From Chryseobacterium gleum (lineage in GTDB: Bacteria > Bacteroidota > Bacteroidia > Flavobacteriales_D > Sanyastnellaceae), in NCBI GenBank assembly GCA_945881835.1, contig CAMCVP010000008.1:32670-96669 (forward strand): 64,000 nt of DNA, given 5' to 3'. Below the pieces are notes generated by a model. It searched no databases, was not told the origin of the DNA, and saw only the letters and a program-made list of their open reading frames with translations. Below, one piece after another: positions 18,151 through 27,852 of the stretch (its first letter is position 1; each line of letters starts with the position of its first letter). The translations under genes and the position numbers were made by a program.

Positions 18151-19392
18151 ATGAAAAACATATTGCGATTTACAACAGCTGGAAGTGTTGACGATGGAAA
18201 AAGTACGTTAATCGGACGATTGTTTTATGACAGCAAACAAATATTCAAAGATCAACTTTCCGCGATAGAGCTTAAAAGCAAAAGCAAAGGGTTTGATTAT
18301 ATTGACTTATCGCTCTACACAGACGGACTTAAAGCGGAACGTGAACAGGGAATTACCATTGATGTGGCTTATCGCTATTTCGCTACGCCAAAAAGAAAAT
18401 TCATTATTGCAGATACTCCAGGGCATATTCAGTACACACGAAATATGGTAACGGGAGCATCTACTGCCAATGCTGCTGTAATTCTTATTGATGCACGAAA
18501 AGGGATTCTTGAACAAACACGCAGACATACCATACTTTCTTCCCTCCTTGGAATTAAACATTTGGTAGTCTGCATTAACAAAATGGATCTTATTGAATTC
18601 TCTGAAATAAAATTCAATGCCATTGTTGAAGATTTTCAAGCGCTGTTAAATACCGTTCACGTATCAACTTGCGATTTCATTCCAATTAGTGCGCTCGGCG
18701 GAGATAACGTCATTAACCCCAGTGAACAAATGCCTTGGTACACCGGAGGGACATTAATTGAAACATTGGAAAACATTGACCTCGCTCAAGATCATTTGCA
18801 GTCTCCATCTCGATTGGCGGTGCAATATGTTATTCGTCCACAAAAATTCGAATTTCAAGATTTCAGAGGATATGCAGGTCGTATTGCAGGAAACGGATTC
18901 AAAATTGGAGATGAAATTACCGTAGCGCTTTCCGAAAAAAAATCGACCATTACAAACATTTATATTGGAGATAAGCCCAAGGATGTCGCTGTGCACGGTG
19001 AGTCGGTAACATTAACGTTGAGTGACGACATTGATATCTCACGGGGCGATGTATTAACCCTTAGTTCACAGCCCTGCTCTAAATCAAATCAATTCGCTGC
19101 AAAAATTTGTTGGTTTCATGAGAAGCCTTTAGCTGTTCAACAAAAACTTATTTTGCGAATTGGAACTCTGAAAGCCATGGTAATGGTTGCTGGAATTCAT
19201 TCAAAAATAAATGTTGAAACGCTGGAAAACGAAACCACGAACTCTCTTCAATTGAATGAAATTGGCGATGTTGAATTCATGACATCCGAAGAGATTCCTT
19301 TCGATTCCTACCTTTCGCAACAAGCAACGGGTTCGTTTATTCTGGTAGATCCACAATCGCTAAACACGATTGGTGGCGGAATGATTCTTTAA
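18151..19392 (+). CDS. cysN: Sulfate adenylyltransferase subunit 1 (GTPase)
   Basis: A 413-residue EF-Tu-like GTPase that drives ATP sulfurylase. It has P-loop 'GSVDDGKSTLIGRLFYDSK', G3 'DTPGHIQYTRNM' and G4 'NKMD', followed by beta-barrel domains II and III. There is no fused APS kinase at the C-terminus; that activity is supplied by the separate cysC at the head of the operon. The last 4 bases overlap the convergent FISUMP gene. Confidence 0.95.
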   Translation: MKNILRFTTAGSVDDGKSTLIGRLFYDSKQIFKDQLSAIELKSKSKGFDYIDLSLYTDGLKAEREQGITIDVAYRYFATPKRKFIIADTPGHIQYTRNMVTGASTANAAVILIDARKGILEQTRRHTILSSLLGIKHLVVCINKMDLIEFSEIKFNAIVEDFQALLNTVHVSTCDFIPISALGGDNVINPSEQMPWYTGGTLIETLENIDLAQDHLQSPSRLAVQYVIRPQKFEFQDFRGYAGRIAGNGFKIGDEITVALSEKKSTITNIYIGDKPKDVAVHGESVTLTLSDDIDISRGDVLTLSSQPCSKSNQFAAKICWFHEKPLAVQQKLILRIGTLKAMVMVAGIHSKINVETLENETTNSLQLNEIGDVEFMTSEEIPFDSYLSQQATGSFILVDPQSLNTIGGGMIL

Positions 19393-20087
19393 TTAGGGCT
19401 TTTCAATTTAACAGCTCTAACGGAATACCCGCCGTATTTTGATAGCACCATAGAGTCAATACTGCCCGAATGATCGTTCAGCACGAAAACAATTGGATCT
19501 CCTGAAAGAGAGACGGAAGCCGACCAAAAATACGCTGACAAATCGTTTTCATAGAACTCGCCAAATTCATTTATACCGGCTGAACCGGGAGTGTTCATTT
19601 TGCTTGCGTTCGCTAATTCGTACTCCTCTTCTCTTCCCCAATTATTATCAATCTTGAGCTTGGTACCAGCAACATCTCTTCCACCTAAGTTCATAATTAA
19701 GGCATACCACTCATTTTCGGTTGGAAGGTGATACCCTTTTGGACAAATATTCCGAGCGTCAGAGATGGCGCTGAAATTATAAATAGCACCGTACACTTCG
19801 GCATTCGCTGAGTTAAAATCATAATAACAATAAGCGGGAATTCCTTTCGCGCAAGCCTCTATCCATTTTTCTGGCGTAGACACTTCAAGAATATCATCTC
19901 CATTCGAAAACGCCGAGACCGTTAGATTCTTTCCAAGCCAATAACTATCGCCAATAAGAACTATTGGATATTTATTTCGTTGAATATCTGACACGAACTC
20001 ACCTCCTTTCTTTCGTTGCGCATTCACTGCTATCATTGAAAAAAAAGAAAGCACCAACAACAACATCCGATTTAAGATTCCTTTCAT
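19389..20087 (-). CDS. Secreted FISUMP-domain protein
   Basis: The start is ATG 20085-20087 (MKGILNRMLLLVLSFFSMIAVNAQ), which gives a signal peptide; a longer frame upstream would run into the regulator gene. The 232-residue product matches the Fibrobacter succinogenes major paralogous domain: 'DSYWLGKNLTVSAFSNGD', 'AYCYYDF', 'NICPKGYHLPTENEWYALI', 'YFWSASVSL' and the closing 'GYSVRAVK'. The family occurs in secreted proteins and lipoproteins of Bacteroidota; its biochemical role is not established. It is convergent with cysN with a 4-base overlap. Confidence 0.8.
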   Translation of the reverse strand: MKGILNRMLLLVLSFFSMIAVNAQRKKGGEFVSDIQRNKYPIVLIGDSYWLGKNLTVSAFSNGDDILEVSTPEKWIEACAKGIPAYCYYDFNSANAEVYGAIYNFSAISDARNICPKGYHLPTENEWYALIMNLGGRDVAGTKLKIDNNWGREEEYELANASKMNTPGSAGINEFGEFYENDLSAYFWSASVSLSGDPIVFVLNDHSGSIDSMVLSKYGGYSVRAVKLKSPN

Positions 20088-20160
20088 TTCGACTCTAATA
20101 AATTTACAAAGCAAAGAAAACAAAAAAGGCAGAGAATTTAACACACAAGAAAAAAACACG

Positions 20161-20523
20161 TTAGCCCTTCGCAGGATTAGACAATTCCCTGAAGCTGTCG
20201 AAGAATACTTGCGATACTTTTTCAAAAGAAAGCAACCAATCGCCAACTATCCAATACTTGGAGCGCAAGCCGAAAATTCTTCCATCAATGATTCCGCTTT
20301 TTTTCATTTCACGCAAATGTTGTATCACAGTTGATGGTGACATGCCATCGACATCTACCACCCTTCCTTCTACGACTCCATTAGTTTTTAGCATTTGTAA
20401 AACTATTGAAACTCGAGCTGGATGCGCAAAAGCTCTTGAAAAATGAGCAAAGTCATTTTCAAGACCCTGTGAAACATATGTTACAACAACATCTTCCTGC
20501 ATATTCACAAAGAAAGTAACCAT
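20161..20523 (-). CDS. ArsR-like winged-helix transcriptional regulator
   Basis: A 120-residue protein with a helix-turn-helix of ArsR type: 'FAHPARVSIVLQML' (helix 2 with the typical HPxRhxIL signature), 'MSPSTVIQHLREMKKSGII' (recognition helix) and wing 'GRIFGLRSKYWI'. No metal-binding cysteines are present, so it probably senses something other than thiophilic metals. The start may be the internal ATG at codon 8 (MQEDVV). It is divergent from icmF, so it may control that gene; this is inference from position. Confidence 0.8.
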   Translation of the reverse strand: MVTFFVNMQEDVVVTYVSQGLENDFAHFSRAFAHPARVSIVLQMLKTNGVVEGRVVDVDGMSPSTVIQHLREMKKSGIIDGRIFGLRSKYWIVGDWLLSFEKVSQVFFDSFRELSNPAKG

Positions 20524-20664
20524 GAGGGTTTGTTAGGTTTCCGCAGCGTTAAATAAAAGTAAATCCTACTTTAACTTATCATTTCGTATTTAATGAAAAG
20601 TGTCTATGAGAAAATCTTCAATTTCATCGCTGCCTTCGTAAATTCGCGACACTATTTTAGAACT

Positions 20665-23600
20665 ATGCAAGAAGCCATTCCATATACTCCAAAAAACAAA
20701 ATTCGCATTGTAACAGCAGCATCCCTTTTCGACGGACACGATGCTGCCATTAACATCATGCGCAGAATTATTCAGTCTACCGGATGTGAAGTCATTCACT
20801 TGGGACACGACCGAAGCGTTGAAGAGGTTGTAAACACTGCCATTCAAGAAGATGCGCAAGCCATTGCCATGACTAGCTATCAAGGCGGTCACACAGAATA
20901 CTTCAAATACATGTTTGATTTATTGAAGGAAAAAGGCTGCGGACACATTAAAATTTTCGGTGGTGGTGGCGGAACTATTCTTCCTGAAGAAATTGCTGAA
21001 CTTCAAGATTACGGCATTACGCGTATCTATCATCCAGATGACGGACGCGCCATGGGACTTCAAGGCATGATCAACGACTTGGTTGAGAAGTGTGATTTTC
21101 CAACTGGAAAAACTTTGAATTATTCAATTGAAGACATTGCTTCGAAAAAAGATGCATGCTTAGCGCAGGTTATATCTGCAGCTGAAAACTTCCCTGAAGA
21201 CCACGCGGCGTTTATTGCCCAGCTGCAGGAAAAAGCGAAAGCTTCATCAACGCCCGTTCTCGGTATTACCGGAACAGGTGGAGCAGGAAAATCAAGTATG
21301 GTCGACGAACTCGTTCGTCGCTTCCTTTTAGATTTTCCTGATCATCACATCGGCATTATCTCTGTCGATCCTTCGAAAAGAAAGACCGGCGGTGCATTAC
21401 TTGGCGATCGCATTCGAATGAACGCCATTAAAAACGACCGCGTCTACATGCGATCGCTTGCAACACGTCAAAGTAACTTGGCCCTTTCTAAGCACGTAGC
21501 CGAAGCCGTTAACGTGTTGAAAGTTGCCCAATTCGATCTCATCATTTTAGAGACTAGCGGTATTGGGCAAAGCGATACGGAGATCATGGATCACAGCGAT
21601 GTGGCATTGTACATCATGACTCCGGAATTCGGTGCAGCCAGCCAACTCGAGAAAATCGACATGCTCGACTTCGCAGATGTGGTTGCGATTAATAAATTCG
21701 ATAAGCGCGGAGCGCTAGACGCGCTGCGCGATGTGCGCAAGCAATACATTCGCAACCACCAAATGTGGGATGCGCCTGAAGACAGCCTTCCTGTGGTTGG
21801 AACCATTGCTTCGCAATTCAACGATCCGGGAACGAATAGCTTGTTCCGTATGATCATTGACAAGCTGAATGAAAGGACACAAGCTAAATTTCAAACAACG
21901 TTTGAATTAACCGCCGAGAAAAGCGAGAAGGTCTATATCATTCCACCAAACAGAACACGCTACCTCTCTGAAATTGCTGAAACCAATCGTGCATACGACG
22001 CCTGGGTGAACAAGCAGTCAGAGATCGCAGAAAAATTATACGGACTAAGCATCGCGCTGAATGCGCTTCGCGAAGGAGAGAGTAACGAGAACAATGAAAT
22101 TTCCGTCAAACATTTGGAAGCTTCATTCGACCGTATTAAAATGGATTTCGATCCACACTTGTGGAACCTTCTTCAAAATTGGGACGCGAAGAAAGCCTCA
22201 TACAGCGGTGAGATTTTCACCTTCAAGGTGCGCGACAAAGAAATTCAAATGGAAGCGTCTACGAAATCGCTTTCACATTCGCGTATTCCGAAAGTGGCTC
22301 TTCCAAAATACAAATCGTGGGGTGACATTGTGAAGTGGTCGCTTCAAGAAAATGTTCCGGGTGAATTCCCATACACCGCAGGTCTCTTCCCATTCAAGCG
22401 CGAAGGCGAAGATCCAACGCGTATGTTCGCAGGTGAAGGCGGACCGGAAAGAACAAACCGTCGCTTCCACTACGTGAGTTTGGGCATGCCTGCAAAGCGT
22501 TTGTCTACTGCGTTTGACAGCGTTACTCTTTATGGAAACGACCCTGGATACCGTCCAGATATTTTCGGAAAAGTAGGAAACTCGGGTGTAAGCATTTGTT
22601 GCTTAGACGATGCTAAAAAATTATACAGCGGATTCGATTTGTCTGATCCGAAGACTTCGGTGTCTATGACCATCAACGGTCCGGCGCCTATGCTCCTCGC
22701 CTTCTTCATGAATGCGGCCATTGATCAAGCTTGCGAAAAATACATTCGTGAAAACAAATTAGAAGCGAAAGTTGAAGCGGTATTGAAATCGAAATGGGAG
22801 GCAAAAGGATTGACGCGTCCTACTTATCAAGGTCCTCTTCCAGAAGGAAACAACGGACTTGGCTTGATGCTTCTTGGTTGCACAGGAGACGAAGTTTTAG
22901 AAGCTTCCGTTTACGAAAAAATAAAAGTTGAAACGTTGAGCGTAGTGCGCGGAACGGTTCAAGCAGATATCTTGAAAGAAGATCAAGCGCAGAACACGTG
23001 CATCTTCTCTACCGAGTTTGCGTTGCGCTTAATGGGCGACGTGCAGTCGTACTTCATTCAACACAAAGTAAGAAATTTCTACAGCGTATCCATTTCAGGT
23101 TATCACATTGCTGAAGCCGGAGCCAATCCGATTACTCAGTTGGCCTTCACTTTGGCGAACGGATTCACCTATGTTGAATACTACCTCAGCAGAGGAATGG
23201 ACATTAACGAATTTGGTCCGAACCTTTCTTTCTTCTTCAGCAACGGAATTGATCCAGAGTATGCCGTAATTGGAAGAGTCGCTCGTCGTATTTGGGCGAA
23301 GGCACTTGCGAAAAAGTACGGAGCTAATGCTCGCGCGCAGATGTTGAAATACCACATTCAAACTTCCGGAAGAAGTTTGCACGCGCAAGAAATTGACTTC
23401 AACGATATTCGGACAACCCTTCAAGCATTGTATGCTATCTACGATAATTGCAACAGTTTACATACCAACGCATACGATGAGGCTATAACCACTCCAACGG
23501 AGGAAAGTGTTCGCAGAGCAATGGCCATTCAGTTGATCATTAACCGCGAATTGGGATTAGCGAAAAACGAAAACCCAATGCAAGGTTCATTCATTATTGA

Positions 23601-24048
23601 AGAACTTACTGAACTGGTTGAAGAAGCCGTATTGACAGAGTTTGACAGAATCACCGAGCGTGGCGGAGTTCTTGGAGCCATGGAGACTATGTATCAACGT
23701 GGAAAGATTCAAGAGGAAAGTTTATACTACGAAACATTGAAGCACACAGGCGAGTTTCCGATTATTGGAGTGAACACGTTCTTGTCTTCAAAAGGTTCAC
23801 CTACTATTCTTCCGAAAGAAATTATTCGCGCTACTGAAGAAGAAAAGGAAATGCAAATTCAAACCGTTTCAAACCTTCAAAAAGGATTTGAAGCGCAAGC
23901 AGCTGAAGAATTAATAGAACTTCAAAAAATTGCCATCACACAAGGAAACTTGTTCGAGCGATTAATGGAATCGGTGAAGTATTGTTCGCTTGGACAAATT
24001 ACTTCTACGCTATTTAATGTTGGTGGTCAGTACAGAAGAAACATGTAA
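20665..24048 (+). CDS. icmF: Fused isobutyryl-CoA mutase and G-protein chaperone
   Basis: ATG 20665 (MQEAIPYTP) is preferred over an upstream in-frame ATG at 20593 because homologous sequence begins there. The 1127-residue protein has an N-terminal B12-binding domain ('[15 protein letters not shown]', '[11 protein letters not shown]', 'IFGGGGGTI'), a MeaB/ArgK-type GTPase ('[18 protein letters not shown]', '[11 protein letters not shown]') and a large mutase barrel. The mutase carries '[20 protein letters not shown]' and '[17 protein letters not shown]'; the Phe and Gln of these motifs are the IcmF type, whereas methylmalonyl-CoA mutase has Tyr and Arg. Interconversion of isobutyryl- and butyryl-CoA is therefore likely. 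Confidence 0.93.
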   Translation: MQEAIPYTPKNKIRIVTAASLFDGHDAAINIMRRIIQSTGCEVIHLGHDRSVEEVVNTAIQEDAQAIAMTSYQGGHTEYFKYMFDLLKEKGCGHIKIFGGGGGTILPEEIAELQDYGITRIYHPDDGRAMGLQGMINDLVEKCDFPTGKTLNYSIEDIASKKDACLAQVISAAENFPEDHAAFIAQLQEKAKASSTPVLGITGTGGAGKSSMVDELVRRFLLDFPDHHIGIISVDPSKRKTGGALLGDRIRMNAIKNDRVYMRSLATRQSNLALSKHVAEAVNVLKVAQFDLIILETSGIGQSDTEIMDHSDVALYIMTPEFGAASQLEKIDMLDFADVVAINKFDKRGALDALRDVRKQYIRNHQMWDAPEDSLPVVGTIASQFNDPGTNSLFRMIIDKLNERTQAKFQTTFELTAEKSEKVYIIPPNRTRYLSEIAETNRAYDAWVNKQSEIAEKLYGLSIALNALREGESNENNEISVKHLEASFDRIKMDFDPHLWNLLQNWDAKKASYSGEIFTFKVRDKEIQMEASTKSLSHSRIPKVALPKYKSWGDIVKWSLQENVPGEFPYTAGLFPFKREGEDPTRMFAGEGGPERTNRRFHYVSLGMPAKRLSTAFDSVTLYGNDPGYRPDIFGKVGNSGVSICCLDDAKKLYSGFDLSDPKTSVSMTINGPAPMLLAFFMNAAIDQACEKYIRENKLEAKVEAVLKSKWEAKGLTRPTYQGPLPEGNNGLGLMLLGCTGDEVLEASVYEKIKVETLSVVRGTVQADILKEDQAQNTCIFSTEFALRLMGDVQSYFIQHKVRNFYSVSISGYHIAEAGANPITQLAFTLANGFTYVEYYLSRGMDINEFGPNLSFFFSNGIDPEYAVIGRVARRIWAKALAKKYGANARAQMLKYHIQTSGRSLHAQEIDFNDIRTTLQALYAIYDNCNSLHTNAYDEAITTPTEESVRRAMAIQLIINRELGLAKNENPMQGSFIIEELTELVEEAVLTEFDRITERGGVLGAMETMYQRGKIQEESLYYETLKHTGEFPIIGVNTFLSSKGSPTILPKEIIRATEEEKEMQIQTVSNLQKGFEAQAAEELIELQKIAITQGNLFERLMESVKYCSLGQITSTLFNVGGQYRRNM

Positions 24049-24054
24049 TCGAAT

Positions 24055-24816
24055 ATGAAACTCATTTCATTCAATGTAAACGGTGTTCGCGCCATAACGA
24101 AGAAAACCTTCTTCGAAGATTTTCAAATCATGAATCCAGATGTCCTTTGCTTGCAGGAAACGAAAGCGAACGACGCGCAGGTTCAAGAAGCACTTCAAGG
24201 AATTTCGGGTTATCACATTTACTCGAGTTCTGCTGTGCGTCCCGGTTACAGCGGCACTGCGTTAATCTCGAAGCAAAAGCCCTTGAGCGTAACTTTCGGA
24301 TTGGGCATTGAAGAGCACGATCAGGAAGGAAGAATCATTACGGCTGAATATGACAAATTTTTCTTGGTGAATACTTACGTTCCGAACAGTGGGTCTGAAT
24401 TGGCGCGCTTGGATTATAGAGAGACTTGGGATGCCGATTTGCTGAAGCACCTTCAGAATTTAGAAAAAACAAAACCTGTTGTATTGTGCGGAGACTTGAA
24501 CGTGGCTCACCAAGCCATTGACCTTGCCAATCCAAAGAGCAACTACAACAAAAGTGCGGGATATACGCAACGTGAAATCGACGGGCTTTCAACGTTCATT
24601 TCATCTGGATACAAAGATTCATTCAGACATTTTTATCCGGAAGTGGTGAAGTACAGTTGGTGGAGCGCGCGATTCAACTCGCGTGCGAAAAATGTGGGTT
24701 GGAGAATTGACTACTTCATGGTAAGTGAGAATTTCCTTCCACACGTGAAAGACGCGTTTATTATGAATGAAATTATGGGGTCGGATCATTGTCCGGTTGG
24801 AATTATTATAGAATAA
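24055..24816 (+). CDS. xth: Exodeoxyribonuclease III / AP endonuclease
   Basis: A 253-residue base-excision repair nuclease. It shows 'FNVNGVRA' at the N-terminus, 'LCLQETKA' (metal-binding Glu), 'VNTYVPNSG', 'LCGDLNVAH' (Asp and Asn of the active site), 'YSWWSARFNSR', 'WRIDYFMVS' and the C-terminal 'SDHCPVGI' (catalytic Asp-His). It begins 6 bases after the icmF stop and is followed 3 bases later by a J-domain gene. Confidence 0.96.
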   Translation: MKLISFNVNGVRAITKKTFFEDFQIMNPDVLCLQETKANDAQVQEALQGISGYHIYSSSAVRPGYSGTALISKQKPLSVTFGLGIEEHDQEGRIITAEYDKFFLVNTYVPNSGSELARLDYRETWDADLLKHLQNLEKTKPVVLCGDLNVAHQAIDLANPKSNYNKSAGYTQREIDGLSTFISSGYKDSFRHFYPEVVKYSWWSARFNSRAKNVGWRIDYFMVSENFLPHVKDAFIMNEIMGSDHCPVGIIIE

Positions 24817-24819
24817 ATT

Positions 24820-25563
24820 ATGGCATTTGGAAAATGGGTAGGTGGCGCAATTGGCTGGGCATTAGGCGGACCAATTGGTGGATTAATTGGATTTGCCGTT
24901 GGCTACATGGCTGAAGACAAAACGCTCAGCACACAAGAGCAGCAAGCCGGCGCGCGTCCTCGAACATATGCGAGACATACCCAGCGAGGTGACTTCTCGT
25001 CTGCTCTATTGGTGTTGTCTGCTGCGGTTATGAAAGCTGACGGAAAGCTCATGAAGAGTGAACTTCAATACATCAAAGAGTTTTTCGACAGACAATTCGG
25101 ACCAGCTGCTGCAGCCGAACAAATAGGCATCTTGAAGGAACTATTGAATAAGGACATTCCTGTTCGTGAGGTGTGTCATCAGATTCGCGACTTCATGGAG
25201 CACCCGATGCGCTTGCAATTGCTACATTATTTGTTTGGTATTGCGAAGTCAGATGGGCAGGTTGCAAAGGCAGAAGCAGAATTGATTAAGCAAATTGCAA
25301 ATGACTTGAACATTAGTCAGAAAGATTACGAAAGTATTCAAGCGATGTTCTACAAAGACGCAGCTTCAGCTTATAAAATCCTTGAAATTGAAGCAACGGC
25401 AACGGATGAAGAAGTGAAAAAGGCTTTCCGAAAAATGGCTATGAAATACCACCCGGATAAGGTTAAAGATTTGGGTGAAGAGTATCAGAAAGCTGCGCAA
25501 GAAAAATTCATTAAGGTTCAAGAATCCTATGATCAACTAAGAAAAGAGCGTGGAATGAAGTAA
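24820..25563 (+). CDS. TerB-like/J-domain protein (DjlA-like)
   Basis: A 247-residue protein. The first 35 residues are a glycine-rich amphipathic or membrane segment (GWALGGPIGGLIGFAVGYMAE). A TerB-like helical domain spans about residues 60-170 ('AAVMKADGKLMKSELQYI', 'AKSDGQVAKAEAELIKQIA'). The C-terminal 65 residues are a J domain ('AYKILEIEATATDEEVKKAF', then HPD in 'KYHPDKV'). This layout matches DjlA co-chaperones, which recruit DnaK to the membrane. It follows xth by 3 bases. Confidence 0.88.
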   Translation: MAFGKWVGGAIGWALGGPIGGLIGFAVGYMAEDKTLSTQEQQAGARPRTYARHTQRGDFSSALLVLSAAVMKADGKLMKSELQYIKEFFDRQFGPAAAAEQIGILKELLNKDIPVREVCHQIRDFMEHPMRLQLLHYLFGIAKSDGQVAKAEAELIKQIANDLNISQKDYESIQAMFYKDAASAYKILEIEATATDEEVKKAFRKMAMKYHPDKVKDLGEEYQKAAQEKFIKVQESYDQLRKERGMK

Positions 25564-25593
25564 TTGTGTATCTTTACTTCACTCATTTCCACT

Positions 25594-27792
25594 ATGAAAA
25601 ATTTACTCCTTTTTACCATTGTATTCTTAGGTTTTGGCAATATTTTCGGACAAGCCTATTTCTTAAACGGCTCTGCAACTGCAACTGGTAACGACTGTTA
25701 TCAGTTAACTCCTGCTATACCTACTCAAAACGGAACCGTTTGGTATGCAGATCAAATTGATTTGAATGAACCATTCGATTTATCTTTTGAAATGCTTTTG
25801 GGCTATACCGACGCTAATGGTGCTGATGGGATTTGCTTTGTTTTGCATACGCAAGGAACCGCAGCCATTGGCGCTAACGGCGGAGGAATGGGGTATTTAA
25901 ACTTTGGGACCAGCCTTGCCGTTGAGTTCGATACTTATCAAAATCAAAATCCTTATTCAGATCCCAACTACGACCACATTGCTATTCAACGCAATGGAAA
26001 CGTGAATCACAATACTGCCGACAACATCGCTGGACCTGTTCAAATGAATGCCTTCAACGCGAATACAGAAGACGGGCAAACGCATCAAGTTCGAATTGTT
26101 TGGGATCCGATCAATTTTATTTTTTCAGTTTACTTCGATTGTAATCTTAGACTTCAAACAGGTATTGATATTGCAGCAACAATCTTTGGCGGTCAGACGA
26201 TGGTCAATTGGGGATTCACAGCTGGAACCGGCGGATCATCGAATGTTCAAGCTGTTTGTTTAACCCCTGATATATTAAATTCTACGAACGAAATTACCAT
26301 ATGTCCGGGGGCTGCAGCAGTACTAACGGTGAGCGGAGCAGATGTTAACGGAACTTTCGCATGGACACCATCGATTGCCTTAAGCACCTCAACTGGAGCA
26401 AGTCCTGTTGCCACTCCTGATACCACAACGACCTACCACGTAGAATACACCGACCTTTGCGGCGTAGTTTCAGAACAAGATTTTGTGGTTTCAGTAGAGC
26501 CTTTAACCGTTGACGCCAATGCTCTTTCAGATATTAATTGTGCCAATCCTTTAGCCACAATAAATTCTATAAGTAACATTAATGGCGTTACGTTTATGTG
26601 GATTACCTCAGGTGGGAATTTCACAACCAACACGAATGCTTTTTCTGTAGGCGTTGACACTCCAGGCTTGTATTCTGTGCTCACCGACTATCAAGGAATT
26701 TGTCAAGCCATGGACACCATAACCATCGTTGCGGATTACTCCGACTTTCAAATCATCACAGGTGGATCGCAAATGCTCAATTGTAACAATCCAAATGGAA
26801 GTTTATCTGCCCTGGTGAATAATTTCCCAAATGCGACCTTTAACTGGACTACTTCGAACGGGACGATTAACGGAGGTTCTACCACTTCGAGCATTAATGT
26901 TGCCGATGCGGGAACTTATGTTGTGAATGCCACCTTAAACAGCAATTGCTTCGACACGGAAACAATTGTAGTGAATGCAGATTTCGATATTCCATCGGTT
27001 AACCTATCTTGCTTCTCAGGATTGAATTGTATTACTCCAGCCGTATCTATCAGTTCCGCAACCAATGCGTCTACTCCATCATATACGTGGACTGGACCAG
27101 GAATTCAATCAGGACAAAACACTTCAACAATTACCATAGACGCCGCTGGAACTTACTCGTTAACGGTTACGGATGATGTGAATGGTTGTGAGTCGAGTGC
27201 GAATATCGCTGTGGATGAAAACTTCACTACACCTTCTATAACTATTGGAATTCAAGACACTATCAGTTGTCTTCATCCTGTTATTCCCATTTTGAATGTT
27301 GCCGTAAATAATTCAAACGACTACAGCCTCGCATGGAGCACTGTAGATGGTTTTTTAGTGGATGGAATGAATGGTATTAATCCGAATGTCTCTGTAGCAG
27401 CGGATTACACTCTAATCTCCACAGACAATAGCTCTGGCTGTACAGACTCACAAACAATCTCAATCTCGGAAAGCACTTCCAGTCAATTTGAAATTGAATT
27501 GATCCAATATCCAACCATTGCAACAGTCAACGATGGCGATTTATTGAATGCTTGCTGGAAGCCCTTTCTTCCTGGAATGGCTCAAAGCGAACTCTATTCA
27601 TTGTTAAACACATATGATTTGCACATATACAATCGTTGGGGAGAATTAATATTTGAAACTTCAACTCCTGAAACGTTCTGTCCAATTAAAGATGAGCTAA
27701 CACAAGGGACATATTTCTACACCTTGGTCATGTCTTCCCTTTGCGGAGGTATTGAAAATTATCAAGTTTCTGGAACTTTCTTAGTGAAGTAA
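25594..27792 (+). CDS. Secreted lectin-like protein with T9SS type B (gliding-associated) C-terminus
   Basis: ATG 25594 opens a signal peptide (MKNLLLFTIVFLGFGNIFGQ); an upstream in-frame GTG at the end of the previous gene is rejected. The 732-residue product has an L-type lectin-like beta-sandwich (about 20-225: 'FDLSFEMLLGY', 'ADGICFVLHTQG', 'LAVEFDTYQN', 'HQVRIVWDP'). Several Ig/PKD-like repeats follow, each with a 'CxxP/N' cysteine and 'W' core. The last 85 residues form the gliding-motility-associated C-terminal domain ('LHIYNRWGELIFE', 'TQGTYFYTLVM'), a type B secretion signal. A surface carbohydrate-binding role is likely. Confidence 0.85.
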   Translation: MKNLLLFTIVFLGFGNIFGQAYFLNGSATATGNDCYQLTPAIPTQNGTVWYADQIDLNEPFDLSFEMLLGYTDANGADGICFVLHTQGTAAIGANGGGMGYLNFGTSLAVEFDTYQNQNPYSDPNYDHIAIQRNGNVNHNTADNIAGPVQMNAFNANTEDGQTHQVRIVWDPINFIFSVYFDCNLRLQTGIDIAATIFGGQTMVNWGFTAGTGGSSNVQAVCLTPDILNSTNEITICPGAAAVLTVSGADVNGTFAWTPSIALSTSTGASPVATPDTTTTYHVEYTDLCGVVSEQDFVVSVEPLTVDANALSDINCANPLATINSISNINGVTFMWITSGGNFTTNTNAFSVGVDTPGLYSVLTDYQGICQAMDTITIVADYSDFQIITGGSQMLNCNNPNGSLSALVNNFPNATFNWTTSNGTINGGSTTSSINVADAGTYVVNATLNSNCFDTETIVVNADFDIPSVNLSCFSGLNCITPAVSISSATNASTPSYTWTGPGIQSGQNTSTITIDAAGTYSLTVTDDVNGCESSANIAVDENFTTPSITIGIQDTISCLHPVIPILNVAVNNSNDYSLAWSTVDGFLVDGMNGINPNVSVAADYTLISTDNSSGCTDSQTISISESTSSQFEIELIQYPTIATVNDGDLLNACWKPFLPGMAQSELYSLLNTYDLHIYNRWGELIFETSTPETFCPIKDELTQGTYFYTLVMSSLCGGIENYQVSGTFLVK

Positions 27793-27813
27793 TGAAACTT
27801 GGCTCCTTTCTCT

Positions 27814-27821
27814 TATTTTTG
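27814..27821 (+). promoter_or_regulatory. -7 box TATTTTTG upstream of first POT transporter
   Basis: A perfect TAnnTTTG match in the 60-base gap, 31 bases before the ATG. No good TTTG -33 element is at the normal distance. Confidence 0.35.
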
Positions 27822-27852
27822 AAACCTAACCTTACAGAATATATTAACTAAT

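Noticed and set aside
18151..19392. CysN-CysC fusion
   Set aside because: The protein ends after the beta-barrel domains at 413 residues; the APS kinase is a separate gene at 15203-15799.
20088..20246. Longer start for the FISUMP protein
   Set aside because: It would overlap the ArsR-like gene; the internal ATG at 20085-20087 begins a clear signal peptide.
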